From Alkalicoccobacillus porphyridii (GTDB lineage Bacteria > Bacillota > Bacilli > Bacillales > Bacillaceae_D): a stretch of DNA of 64,000 nucleotides. Location: contig NZ_VLXZ01000001.1 of assembly GCF_007293315.1 (NCBI RefSeq), positions 248,001 to 312,000 of the forward strand. The letters are read 5' to 3'. A program made the position numbers and the translations under genes. The number at the start of each line of letters is the position of its first letter. Positions within the stretch are counted from its first letter, which is position 1. The notes beneath the pieces were generated by a model, which saw only the letters and a list, made by a program, of their open reading frames with translations, did not search any database and had not been told where the DNA came from. Below, one piece after another: positions 55,435 through 63,711 of the stretch.

Positions 55435-55463
55435 ATCATAGCACGGGAATGACTTTTGGTCAA
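55435..55463 (-). promoter_or_regulatory. Promoter of the SAM riboswitch/metNPQ transcript
   Basis: On the - strand TTGACC (55458-55463), 17-bp spacer, TATGAT (55435-55440); start about 30 nt before the aptamer. Confidence 0.75.
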
Positions 55464-55468
55464 TCTTT

Positions 55469-56737
55469 TTATACGGTCTTTTGAACTGGTACATTCTTCT
55501 GACGTCTGCTAAAAACAAAATAAAAGTAGATGGAGCCAATTAAATAGAGGCCTGCTGTAATAGAAAAGACAATCGCATAGCCTGTATAAGAACCATATGC
55601 GAGGACAATCCCCATTGATACGGGACCCATGACAGCCCAACCAAGCTGAAAGACCATCTGACCAAGCGAATTAGCAAGACCACGCATAGATGGGTCCACT
55701 AGCCGCATCATCAACGCAGAGTGTATCGGGTTTCCGGCGTTCATCAAAGCTTGCCTGAATAAGAAACCAATCACTGCTAGCCAGAGTATTTCTGTATACG
55801 CACTTAAAAGTAGGAAAGGCAAGGAACCAAGCTGAAGCAGCACCACCGCTTTTACTTCTCCAAATCGCTTCACTACACTTGGACCAATCAGCAACGCCAC
55901 TGCGGTCATGCCTTGCCCCAGTGCTAGGATAAATCCTACTAACGAATAGCTAATGTCAAAACGATCCGTAAAATATAAATTTAAGTAGGGGATAACTAAA
56001 CCAGATCCAAACCCAATTAATAGACTAGCGATCGCAAATAAAACGATGAGCTTTAGTGATTCTGCTTTTTCCTTCATCTGCTTAAAGCCTGCTAGACGTC
56101 TTGTTAGAATATGCTGTAGCTTACGTTCTTCTTTAATTTTAAATAATGGCAGTAATCCAAAGCACACAATTAAAACGCCAAGTAGAAGTGTGATACGCAC
56201 ACTAGAAAGCATGGAGATCCCAAACCAGGCATGAAGGGCATCTGTTGATAATCCACCGAATAGATTCCCAATGACATTCGCCGCCATCATAAATGCTGCG
56301 TTTAAGCTAAACAGATGAACTCGCTCAGATTCCTTTGAGTTCTCTGCCAATAGCGGAATGGCCGTCACCTGAACAAAGGCCATAAAGAACCCCGTAATAA
56401 ACGCTCCTACGATCAAAAGGTCTTCCGCAACTCCGATACTTCTAAACAGTAAGCTAGCGGTTACAAGTAATGAACCAATGACGATGAGCCGCTTCTTCCC
56501 AAGGCGATCACTCAACAGACCGACCGGCAGTAAGGCAATCGCCGTAGCCGTTGCCTGCATCGCGATCACTCGTCCATTCACATCATCGGAATACCCTAGT
56601 TCTCGTATGTAATAATTATAAATCACCATAAAGATACCCATCCCGACATTTAGTAAAACTGATGCGATGAGGAATAGACGTATATTTTTATTATATCCTT
56701 TTAACTTGCTTGACCAATCTTTTGTAAATTGTGCCAT
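55469..56737 (-). CDS. Major facilitator superfamily transporter
   Basis: 422 residues, about 12 membrane segments. The MFS loop 2-3 motif reads GLLSDRLGKKRL (about 78-89) and FVQVTAIPLLAENSKE is near 120. A typical drug/metabolite exporter layout without a recognisable substrate signature. GGAG precedes the ATG. It ends just upstream of the metNPQ promoter. It may export drugs or sugars. Confidence 0.88.
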   Translation of the reverse strand: MAQFTKDWSSKLKGYNKNIRLFLIASVLLNVGMGIFMVIYNYYIRELGYSDDVNGRVIAMQATATAIALLPVGLLSDRLGKKRLIVIGSLLVTASLLFRSIGVAEDLLIVGAFITGFFMAFVQVTAIPLLAENSKESERVHLFSLNAAFMMAANVIGNLFGGLSTDALHAWFGISMLSSVRITLLLGVLIVCFGLLPLFKIKEERKLQHILTRRLAGFKQMKEKAESLKLIVLFAIASLLIGFGSGLVIPYLNLYFTDRFDISYSLVGFILALGQGMTAVALLIGPSVVKRFGEVKAVVLLQLGSLPFLLLSAYTEILWLAVIGFLFRQALMNAGNPIHSALMMRLVDPSMRGLANSLGQMVFQLGWAVMGPVSMGIVLAYGSYTGYAIVFSITAGLYLIGSIYFYFVFSRRQKNVPVQKTV

Positions 56738-56833
56738 CTATGTTCTCCTGAACTCTCATGTATATTTCGCCACCCTAAGTAACTATATACGAACTCTTTC
56801 AGGAATAGAAGGCATATGCATTAACTTTTTTAA

Positions 56834-56880
56834 CAAAAAAACGAGCTCCTACATGTTATCCACGTGAAGCTCGCTTTTAA
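56834..56880 (-). terminator. Terminator of gcvH
   Basis: On the - strand GCGAGCT with AGCTCGT, followed by seven U. Confidence 0.75.
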
Positions 56881-56887
56881 AGAAGAA

Positions 56888-57277
56888 TTAATCTTCTTCG
56901 CTGATCATGGTGTTGTACTCATCTGCTGACATTAATTTGTCTACATCTGAGGCATTACTTGGCTCTACAACAATCATCCATGCTTTCTCATATGGTGATT
57001 CGTTCACAAACTCTGGAGAGTCATCTAGATCCTCATTAATTTCAACTACTTTTCCACTAACTGGAGCATATAGCTCAGAAACCGTCTTTACGGATTCAAC
57101 ACTTCCAAAAGGCTCGTCCGCTTCGATTTCGTCTCCTACTTCTGGAAGCTCAACAAATACGATATCTCCTAGTTCGGATTGAGCAAAGTCAGTGATTCCA
57201 ATTCTAACTTTGTCCCCTTCTGTTTTAACCCACTCATGTTCTTCTGAATACTTAAGTTCTGCTGGTAGCTTACTCAT
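56888..57277 (-). CDS. gcvH: Glycine cleavage system H protein
   Basis: 129 residues, normal length. The lipoylated lysine is in [19 protein letters not shown] (Lys about 64). It carries the aminomethyl group in glycine cleavage and can relay lipoyl groups made by LipA/LipM in Bacillus. GGAGGG precedes the ATG. The order gcvH-yusI is conserved with B. subtilis. Confidence 0.96.
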   Translation of the reverse strand: MSKLPAELKYSEEHEWVKTEGDKVRIGITDFAQSELGDIVFVELPEVGDEIEADEPFGSVESVKTVSELYAPVSGKVVEINEDLDDSPEFVNESPYEKAWMIVVEPSNASDVDKLMSADEYNTMISEED

Positions 57278-57348
57278 GACTAAATCCCTCCATCTACTTG
57301 TTCAAATCTGCATTCATTATAACTGAACTTGCTCATAAAAAAAACGAG

Positions 57349-57705
57349 TTAGTGCCAGTTTTGTTCAAATTCTGCTTCTTTAAATCCTACAGTGACCTTT
57401 TGTCCATCCGTAGTGATTGGTCGTTTAATTAGCATCCCGTCAGACGCGAGTAGCTCTAACATCTCCTGTTCACTCATCGTTGCAAGCTTATCCTTTAGTC
57501 CTAATTCGCGATATTTTTGCCCACTCGTATTAAAAAATTTCTTAAGCTCTAGTCCGCTTTTTTGATACAAATCCTTTAATGTGGCTGCTTGCGGCGGGTT
57601 TTCTACAATATGTACTGCTTTTACATCGACTTCGTGTTCCTCTAACCATTTCTTCGCTTTGCGGCATGTTCCACACTTTGGATAATGATAAAACGTAACA
57701 CTCAT
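57349..57705 (-). CDS. yusI: ArsC/Spx-family protein (YusI)
   Basis: 118 residues. N-terminal CxxC motif in YPKCGTCRKAKKWL (residues 11-14) and the C-terminal LIKRPI segment with the usual Arg. It belongs to the ArsC/Spx/MgsR superfamily; YusI is thought to be an oxidoreductase, not an RNA-polymerase regulator. AAAAGGAGG precedes the ATG. Confidence 0.9.
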   Translation of the reverse strand: MSVTFYHYPKCGTCRKAKKWLEEHEVDVKAVHIVENPPQAATLKDLYQKSGLELKKFFNTSGQKYRELGLKDKLATMSEQEMLELLASDGMLIKRPITTDGQKVTVGFKEAEFEQNWH

Positions 57706-57849
57706 TCTCCGCCAACCTCCTTTTGATTCATCCTTTTTATTATGTCCGATTTTAAATCACTCCACAATTGAAATGCATTTCATGGATAAAATCAGCCAAC
57801 TTATTTCAAACTAACCATGCAGGACATACTTTTGTTAGGAGGATTGATT

Positions 57850-58125
57850 ATGCAACAACAACCAGGAAACGGGATGCAACAAAATCAACAACAAGGATTT
57901 ATTTCAGAACCACCACAGGTCATTTCAAACAAAGACCATCTTTACCTTAATGACATGCTGTCATGGAATCTGCTCGCAACAAAAAAAGCCTATTTCTATG
58001 CGGAAAATTGTCAGGATCCCGAAATCAAAGAAGCGATTTCACAGGCCGGTCAAATGCACCAACGCCACTATGAACGCCTACTTACCCACCTTAAACCAAC
58101 CACCGAGCAGCCAACTGTTCAATAA
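57850..58125 (+). CDS. CotF-like small spore coat/ferritin-fold protein, first of pair
   Basis: 91 residues from the ATG at 57850 (TTAGGAGG 7 nt upstream). A Gln/Asn-rich N-terminus (QQQPGNGMQQNQQQG) is followed by a two-helix region (HLYLNDMLSWNLLATKKAYFYAENC, QAGQMHQRHYERLLTHL) like the CotF/YhcQ and ferritin-like coat proteins. It precedes the next CotF-like gene by 18 bp and is probably co-transcribed. The role in sporulation is inferred. Confidence 0.8.
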   Translation: MQQQPGNGMQQNQQQGFISEPPQVISNKDHLYLNDMLSWNLLATKKAYFYAENCQDPEIKEAISQAGQMHQRHYERLLTHLKPTTEQPTVQ

Positions 58126-58143
58126 TGTGAAAAGGAGACACTC

Positions 58144-58464
58144 ATGAAAATTCAAAATCAAGAAGTTCAATATCCTAAAAACACACACATGACCGACCGT
58201 GAATTTATTACAGACATGCTCACAACCGAAAAATACATCACATCCGCTTACGACATCGCTGAAAATGAAGCCAGCCACTCCCAGCTCTACCAGGACATCA
58301 ACATGATCTACCAAGAGTCTCAGGATTGCCAGAGACATCTATACACACTCATGTTCCAAAAAGGACTATACGCCATCGAAAGCGAGTCCCCACAAAAGCT
58401 GCAGCAAAGCTACCAGCAATTCTCCGGCTATAGCAACCAGCTTCCCTATACAAACACACATTAA
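58144..58464 (+). CDS. yusN: CotF-family spore coat protein (YusN-like)
   Basis: 106 residues. The coat F signature MTDREFITDMLTTEKYITSAYDIAENEASH (about 16-45) is followed by a second helix QESQDCQRHLYTLMFQKGLY and a Gln/Ser/Tyr-rich tail. CotF-type proteins are mother-cell coat components. The position after gcvH-yusI supports YusN. A terminator follows. Confidence 0.82.
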   Translation: MKIQNQEVQYPKNTHMTDREFITDMLTTEKYITSAYDIAENEASHSQLYQDINMIYQESQDCQRHLYTLMFQKGLYAIESESPQKLQQSYQQFSGYSNQLPYTNTH

Positions 58465-58510
58465 TTTTTTGAGGAAGATGAATTGTGAATGAGTTTATAA
58501 CAGTATTCTG

Positions 58511-58548
58511 AGCAAAGTGACCAGTGACGCTGGTTGCTTTGTTTTTTT
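58511..58548 (+). terminator. Terminator of the CotF-like pair
   Basis: AGCAAAG-tg-ACCAG pairs with CTGGT-tG-CTTTG, followed by seven T. Confidence 0.88.
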
Positions 58549-58572
58549 GTGTCGTGGTTTTTAGCTTCCTCG

Positions 58573-58740
58573 CGATGTATTCCGCTTTTCTTTCAATGTA
58601 TTTTCTGCTCCGCACGATGTATCCGCTCTTCTTCCGATGTACTTCTGCCTCCGCGCGATGTATCCGCTCTCCTTCCGATGTATTTCTACCTCCTCGTGAT
58701 GTATCCGCTCTCTCTTCTTCCGATGTATTATCTACCTCCG
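58573..58740 (+). repeat. Periodic word array C (CGATGTAT, alternating 20/21 bp)
   Basis: CGATGTAT or a one-base variant starts at 58573, 58594, 58615, 58635, 58656, 58676, 58697 and 58721. Steps are 21, 21, 20, 21, 20, 21 and 24, the last containing an extra TCTC. Linkers alternate CCGCTCTTCTTC and TTCTGCCTCCGCG. It is the same word as array A, 54 kb away. It lies downstream of the terminator of the CotF pair and upstream of the GntR operon. Confidence 0.92.
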
Positions 58741-58820
58741 CCTTTCACTTATAATATTTCAGCTCTTATTCTCTAATATCTGTTCCCTAATTATTTTTTC
58801 AAAAAATTTCAAATAACCTA

Positions 58821-58850
58821 TTGACAATTTCTACACACAGGTTCTATAGT
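58821..58850 (+). promoter_or_regulatory. Promoter of the GntR/ABC operon
   Basis: TTGACA (58821-58826), 18-bp spacer, TATAGT (58845-58850). Confidence 0.8.
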
Positions 58851-58851
58851 T

Positions 58852-58871
58852 AGTTACATGAGTAATGAACC
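58852..58871. promoter_or_regulatory. Inverted repeat, likely YtrA-type operator
   Basis: TTAC-ATGA-GTAA lies over the expected transcription start, 5-8 bp after the -10, and fits a GntR-family autorepressor site. Confidence 0.5.
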
Positions 58872-58883
58872 AAGGAGGTTAAT

Positions 58884-59252
58884 ATGACTCAATCATTTGA
58901 TGAGGGTCAGCCGATATTTCTGCAAATTGCTAGACGAATAGAGGATGACATCATTAATGGCGCAACAAAAGAAGGAGAGCAGGTACCTTCTACAAATCAA
59001 TTCGCCAAACATTATCAGATTAATCCTGCTACAGCAGCAAAAGGCATAAACCTTTTAGTGGAACAAGAGATTTTATTTAAAAAAAGGGGTGTGGGTATGT
59101 TTGTGGCCGAGGGGGCAAGGGACCTTCTTGTGAAACAACGTCAAATTGAGTTTTATCAGCGATATATAGTGCCTTTATTACAGGAAGCTGAATACCTTCA
59201 ACTGAGTAAGGATCAAATTAAAAAAATGATTGATGAAGGGGGAACTATCTAA
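58884..59252 (+). CDS. GntR-family regulator, YtrA type
   Basis: 122 residues. An N-terminal winged helix (PIFLQIARRIEDDIINGATKEGEQVPSTNQFAKHYQINPATAAKGINLL) is followed by a short C-terminal dimerisation helix; no ligand domain, as in YtrA. These proteins repress an adjacent ABC transporter and often respond to cell-envelope antibiotics. AAGGAGG precedes the ATG, and the stop is immediately followed by the ATPase start. Confidence 0.9.
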   Translation: MTQSFDEGQPIFLQIARRIEDDIINGATKEGEQVPSTNQFAKHYQINPATAAKGINLLVEQEILFKKRGVGMFVAEGARDLLVKQRQIEFYQRYIVPLLQEAEYLQLSKDQIKKMIDEGGTI

Positions 59253-60143
59253 ATGTCTTTTCAAGCAACGGTTCAAAATGTCTCTAAGTCTCTTAATAAA
59301 AACAAAGTCCTTTCAAGTGTCTCTTGCTCCTTTGAAAAGGATGTAATATACGGGTTACTCGGAAGGAATGGTGCTGGAAAAACAACACTCCTTAACATGA
59401 TTTCTGGTAAATCTCTTCCTGATGAGGGCTCAATAAAAATTAGTGGCCAAAACCCTTTTAATCATGAACATTCCCAAAAACAAATTTGTTTCATTCGGGA
59501 AAGTCAGAATTTTAAACCTACTCTGTCAATAAGGGCGATCATAAAGATGATGCCAGCATTCTACCCCAATTGGAACCAACATAAAGCAACCGAATTATTA
59601 GAGCTTTTTGAGCTCCCTCTAACAAAAAAGGTATCACAGCTTTCAAAGGGAATGGAATCTGCACTAGGCATTACAGTAGGTATCGCCAGCCGTGCACCTC
59701 TTACTATTTTTGATGAACCCTATATTGGGATGGATGCACATGCGAGGGATGAATTCTATAAAGAACTGCTTGATGACTACACAGAGCACCCTCGTACAAT
59801 CATCCTATCCACACATCTTATTGATGAAGTCAGTGACTTATTTCAAGAAGTATATTTTATGAAAAAAGGCGAAATCGCTTTGCATGAAACAATTGATAAT
59901 CTGCAACAGAGAGCCTTTTTAATTCATGGTCCTAAGGATGCGATAGAATCGCTTTATCCTAAAGGCCACGTATTAGATAAATCGAATTTCATGGGGGATT
60001 ATAGCTTGACTCTATATGTACATGAAGATTCACTGGATGACTTTTCAATCCCCACAACGTGTAAAAAACATAAGCTTTCACTTCAGCAGCTTATGGTATA
60101 CCTAACAAATCACAAGGAGGAGAACTCACTATGGGTCAAGTAA
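59253..60143 (+). CDS. ABC transporter ATP-binding protein of the GntR operon
   Basis: 296 residues. Walker A LLGRNGAGKTTLL (about 35), signature LSKGMESALGI (about 131) in place of LSGGQ, Walker B LTIFDEPYIGMD, H-loop STHLIDEV. It is probably a YtrB-like ATPase. It is encoded directly after the regulator and overlaps the permease gene by 13 bases. Confidence 0.92.
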   Translation: MSFQATVQNVSKSLNKNKVLSSVSCSFEKDVIYGLLGRNGAGKTTLLNMISGKSLPDEGSIKISGQNPFNHEHSQKQICFIRESQNFKPTLSIRAIIKMMPAFYPNWNQHKATELLELFELPLTKKVSQLSKGMESALGITVGIASRAPLTIFDEPYIGMDAHARDEFYKELLDDYTEHPRTIILSTHLIDEVSDLFQEVYFMKKGEIALHETIDNLQQRAFLIHGPKDAIESLYPKGHVLDKSNFMGDYSLTLYVHEDSLDDFSIPTTCKKHKLSLQQLMVYLTNHKEENSLWVK

Positions 60144-60850
60144 TCGCTCAGCTTCGCTTGCATTCATCTGAATTAAAGCTTAACATTACAATCTTTTGGA
60201 CGATATTGGTTTTAGTTGTTATTGGTTTTTACTCAATTGCTGCTATCTTTGGTGCCGTGAGTATGTTCGTAATTACAAATGTCCCCATCTATGTTTTCAT
60301 TGCTATTACAGCTTTCCGCCTAGTAAAAGATGATTTTGGTTACTCCATACACCTTGGATCAACAAGAAATCGTTTTGTGTTAAGTAGTATGATGTACATT
60401 ATTGCTGTATCTTTGCTATTCAATATCTTTAATCAATTATTATTATTTACCATATCGATACTACAAGGAAATCTAGTCGGGCATTTTTTAACTACTAGTA
60501 CATGGTCCTCTCTTCTTAGTCAAGATACAGGGACTTGGTCTGTTTTCTCTAATCAATATATGAGCTATCTTCTGAATTTCGGATTAGACTTACTTCTTTC
60601 TATCTTTTTTGGCACCCTCTTATATTTTTTAGCGAGTTTATTGTATCGCTTTGGTCAGCTAGCCGTTTACCTAGCATTACTAGCCATTATCTTGGTTTTA
60701 TTAATCCCTCCTGTCCATAACGAGCTTTTTGATCACATTGTTTTGTTTCATCGAGGTACTAACCTAACAATACTTTGGGTCGTTATGGCTTCCACTATTC
60801 TTATTCCGTTTCTAAGCTTATTCACTCTATCAAAAGCCTCTGCCTCATAA
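60131..60850 (+). CDS. ABC transporter permease of the GntR operon
   Basis: 239 residues with six hydrophobic segments (about 18-40, 47-68, 95-118, 150-175, 178-197 and 215-235). No signature motif beyond the layout of ABC-2/YtrC-like permeases. It partners the ATPase encoded just upstream. The exported substrate is unknown; the operon type suggests envelope-stress or peptide-antibiotic response. Confidence 0.85.
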   Translation: MGQVIAQLRLHSSELKLNITIFWTILVLVVIGFYSIAAIFGAVSMFVITNVPIYVFIAITAFRLVKDDFGYSIHLGSTRNRFVLSSMMYIIAVSLLFNIFNQLLLFTISILQGNLVGHFLTTSTWSSLLSQDTGTWSVFSNQYMSYLLNFGLDLLLSIFFGTLLYFLASLLYRFGQLAVYLALLAIILVLLIPPVHNELFDHIVLFHRGTNLTILWVVMASTILIPFLSLFTLSKASAS

Positions 60851-60851
60851 C

Positions 60852-60878
60852 AAAAAGCAGGCAAATCGCCTGCTTTTG
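60852..60878. terminator. Terminator between GntR operon and sodC
   Basis: AAAAGCAGGC pairs with GCCTGCTTTT around AAATC; it can serve both convergent units. Confidence 0.88.
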
Positions 60879-60885
60879 AGACTTC

Positions 60886-61500
60886 TTACTGCGGTGATTC
60901 CACCACACCACACGCTACTCGATCTCCAGCATCACCAGTAGATAAAGACTCTTCATCTGGTCCTGGCTCTTCTTGGTCATCTGATTGGTAACGATCCGGG
61001 ATATGTCCATAATTATCTGGATCAGCATGAACCATCACAGTGGTTTCATCAATTAACTCTTCCGTCGTTACACGGTCAAAGCTAAATGTCATTTGAGCCG
61101 TTCCATCTTCATTTACAAAAAGTGCAGGCATGTCCCCCGCATGGTCACCATGTGAATTTCCATCTTGATCATAATGCCCTTCAGCTGAAGTAAATGCACC
61201 CTCATCATGCTCATGATCACAAGCAGGTGCTTCATGTATGTGGAATCCGTGGAATCCCGGTCCAAGTCCATTTACGGAAGCTTCTACATGTAAGTTACCG
61301 TCAGGGGCTCTAAGAAAACTAACTAACCCTACTGAATTCCCCTCATCATCCATTAGCTCTGCTCTAGCTTCTTCATCCTCTGTCTCTGGTATCGCTTCAG
61401 GCGGATCAGCCGGAGCTCCGGTTTCAGGCGCTTCTTCATCGCTACCACAAGCCACCAGGATCACACTTAAAATCATTAAAAAGCTCAATTTCATTTTCAT
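60886..61500 (-). CDS. sodC: Cu/Zn superoxide dismutase-like lipoprotein
   Basis: 204 residues with a lipobox VILVAC (cysteine about 18) and an acidic linker (about 20-50). The copper ligands are in GFHGFHIHE (about 85), the zinc ligands in GHYDQ and HGDHAGDMP, and the last copper His in VMVHADPDNY. The disulfide pair (ACDHEH and ACGVV) is also present, so the active site appears complete, unlike some Bacillus YojM proteins. It should act outside the membrane. AAAGGGG precedes the ATG. Confidence 0.92.
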   Translation of the reverse strand: MKMKLSFLMILSVILVACGSDEEAPETGAPADPPEAIPETEDEEARAELMDDEGNSVGLVSFLRAPDGNLHVEASVNGLGPGFHGFHIHEAPACDHEHDEGAFTSAEGHYDQDGNSHGDHAGDMPALFVNEDGTAQMTFSFDRVTTEELIDETTVMVHADPDNYGHIPDRYQSDDQEEPGPDEESLSTGDAGDRVACGVVESPQ

Positions 61501-61592
61501 GATGTAGACCCCTTTCCTATGTTGTCCTTCTCTATTACCTTAGGCCAAGGGGTATAAAACATCTTTTCGTATTGGGAAAAAGACGTGAGCGT

Positions 61593-61637
61593 CCAAAAAA
61601 AGTCCAACAGGCTGTCATAGCAGACTTGTTGGACCTT
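61593..61637 (-). terminator. Terminator of ppaC
   Basis: GTCCAACA/TGTTGGAC stem with inner GCT/AGC; the - strand ends in seven U. Confidence 0.9.
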
Positions 61638-61654
61638 ACTAAACGCTATTTATT

Positions 61655-62581
61655 TTAACTAAGAATTTCAGATAATGGTGGAACCACTTGTTTTTTTCGT
61701 GAGACAACTCCAGGTAAACTCGCAACATGGTTGTCCAGTTTCACTTGAAACGCATTTTCTACAGCTTCGGTTGATGCTCCAAGGGCCAACACAACTGAAT
61801 CATTAGCAAGAATATCTGTAATCACTAGCACAAAAAGATCCAAGCCTTTTTCTGCAATGACTTTTTCCACTTCTGCTTCAATCTCTACTTGGCGAGCGAC
61901 AACATCCTGAACATCCACCGTGTTTACTTGAGCAATTTCAACTTCTTTGCTGCCCATTGAGAACTCTTTTGCATCGATCGTGATTAGCTCTTGAACTGTT
62001 TTCTGACTTAGGTCTGCTCCTGCTTTAAGCATGTCCAATCCGTAAACCCCGGCATCCACACCAGCAATGACTTCAAGTTCCTTCGCTGCCGCTACATCTT
62101 GATCTGTGCATGTAGGTGATTTGAACAGAAGGGAATCAGAAATAATAGCCGAGAGCATTAATCCTGCCAACTCCTTTGTTACAGTCACATTGTTTTCTTT
62201 AAACAATTTCAAAAGAATAGTAGCTGTGCAACCAACCGGCTCCGCACGATAATAAAGTGGGTCATTGGTTTCAAAGTTTGCAATACGGTGATGGTCAATC
62301 ACTTCTACCACTCTGACATCATCTAGATCATCTGCACTCTGCTGCTTCTCATTATGATCAACCAGGATGACTTCTGATACTTCATTGGCAACCGTATCAA
62401 CAAGACGAGGCGCCTCCGCATTAAAGTAGTCCAATGCAAACGCCGTCTCCCCATTTACCTCACCAAGACGAACAGCCTCTACATCTGCTCCAAGCTGCTT
62501 CTTTAAGGCTGCATATACAATCGCAGATGTAATCGTATCTGTATCAGGATTTTTGTGTCCAAAAACAAGTTGTTTGCCCAT
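61655..62581 (-). CDS. ppaC: Manganese-dependent inorganic pyrophosphatase
   Basis: 308 residues from the ATG at 62581 (AAAGGGAG about 7 nt upstream), equal to the family length. DHH-family motifs: [11 protein letters not shown] (residues 6-16), [16 protein letters not shown] and the C-terminal RKKQVVPPL. It hydrolyses pyrophosphate in the cytoplasm with Mn2+ and is distinct from the family I PPase. It is monocistronic. Confidence 0.97.
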   Translation of the reverse strand: MGKQLVFGHKNPDTDTITSAIVYAALKKQLGADVEAVRLGEVNGETAFALDYFNAEAPRLVDTVANEVSEVILVDHNEKQQSADDLDDVRVVEVIDHHRIANFETNDPLYYRAEPVGCTATILLKLFKENNVTVTKELAGLMLSAIISDSLLFKSPTCTDQDVAAAKELEVIAGVDAGVYGLDMLKAGADLSQKTVQELITIDAKEFSMGSKEVEIAQVNTVDVQDVVARQVEIEAEVEKVIAEKGLDLFVLVITDILANDSVVLALGASTEAVENAFQVKLDNHVASLPGVVSRKKQVVPPLSEILS

Positions 62582-62772
62582 AAGTCTCTCCCTTTTATCC
62601 GTAATAAATATTCCCATACGATCATACCAAATCTTTTCCTTTAGGGAAACATCCAGTGATATAAAACACGGAATGTCTGGTCGGGATACTTGTCATTTTG
62701 ATGGATCTAGGTTTTATTCTGTAGCATGGCTTGTTACACTTAAGACACAACAATTAAAAATGGGAGGTCTTC

Positions 62773-62991
62773 ATGAAGCTAACACTGTGGTTTATTGCTG
62801 GAATTACTTCAGGTATATTCATACTAGCTATTCTGAGACGCTTTGGCCTTAATCCTTCAATCGCCCCGCTATTATATGATTTGTTAGGTGAACCAACGCC
62901 CATTGTGAGCACTCTGATTATAATAGGAATTGTGTTTTTCACATATATTGTGTATAAAACTCTTTATACAACTTATTTGAATAACAAATAA
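62773..62991 (+). CDS. Small membrane protein of unknown function
   Basis: 72 residues with GGGAGG 7 nt before the ATG. Two hydrophobic segments (about 3-24 and 44-66), with a charged central loop (RRFGLNPSIAPLLYDLLGEPTP). No family recognised. It is a lone + strand gene with a weak hairpin (CACCTA/TAGGTG) directly downstream at 62992-63014. Confidence 0.7.
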   Translation: MKLTLWFIAGITSGIFILAILRRFGLNPSIAPLLYDLLGEPTPIVSTLIIIGIVFFTYIVYKTLYTTYLNNK

Positions 62992-63035
62992 CACCTAACC
63001 CAAAAGGTAGGTGCGTTCATTTCAGTATAAAAAAT

Positions 63036-63155
63036 AGACCATCCCTTGAGACCACAAAGTTCTAGGGTATGGTCTATTCCGACCTTACAGAGCCAACCTC
63101 TTAATGAGGTGGTTGTACAAGACCTTGGGTGGTCGAACACCCAGGGTCTCTTTTT
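63036..63155 (+). other. Three consecutive hairpins between convergent genes
   Basis: GACCAT...ATGGTC (63038-63077), CAACCTC/GAGGTGGTTG (63095-63116) and AGACC-tt-GGGTG/CACCC-ag-GGTCT (63120-63149) followed by T-rich sequence. The last is a good terminator for the + strand; the first two are not needed for termination, so a small RNA or a repeat element is possible. Confidence 0.5.
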
Positions 63156-63690
63156 ATTCTAATCGCTTAATACCTTTGTTACCCCACTCTTCCCTTAGTA
63201 CCGCATAATAATACTCGTCCCACCATTCACTTCCACTCGGAATACACTTCTTAAAATGTCCTTCTCTTCTCATCCCTATCTTCTCCATGATTTTGTAGGA
63301 TGCGTGATTCTCTGGCTGGCAGGTGGCTATGATGCGATGAATATCCATGTTAGAGAACGCAAAATGAATGACCGCAGCTGCGGCCTCAGTGGCATAGCCT
63401 TTGTTATAAAATGATGGATGAAATACCCAGCCTATCTCATAGGTATGTCTTCCGAAGTATGGGAAGAAGGAAATATGTCCAATAAGTTGGTTTGTATCCT
63501 TTATTGTTACAGCGAATTGCTTTGCATCTTCTCCTGAATGATCCTGCACAAACTGTTTGGCTGCCTCTTCAGAAAATACTTCTTCAGGTAAGTAATGCAT
63601 GACAGTCGGATTGCAAGTATAAGCGTGTACATCTTGCCAGTCCGTTGATTTGAACGGTCGAATGGTCAGTCTCTTGGTATGAAGGTACAT
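63154..63690 (-). CDS. GNAT-family N-acetyltransferase (RimJ/RimL type)
   Basis: 178 residues. N-terminal TKRLTIRPFKSTDW, acetyl-CoA motif EIGWVFHPSFYNKGYATEAAAA (about 87-108), and the MDIHRIIATCQPENHASYKIMEKIGMRREGHF block. Such enzymes acetylate protein N-termini, amino groups or antibiotics; the target is unknown. It ends near the hairpin cluster; the pentapeptide-repeat gene lies 21 bp upstream on the same strand. Confidence 0.92.
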   Translation of the reverse strand: MYLHTKRLTIRPFKSTDWQDVHAYTCNPTVMHYLPEEVFSEEAAKQFVQDHSGEDAKQFAVTIKDTNQLIGHISFFPYFGRHTYEIGWVFHPSFYNKGYATEAAAAVIHFAFSNMDIHRIIATCQPENHASYKIMEKIGMRREGHFKKCIPSGSEWWDEYYYAVLREEWGNKGIKRLE

Positions 63691-63711
63691 TCTATTTTTC
63701 CCTTTCCACAG

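Noticed and set aside
58349-58776. Frames of 76-88 codons around array C
   Set aside because: Repeat translation and antisense of the CotF-like gene.
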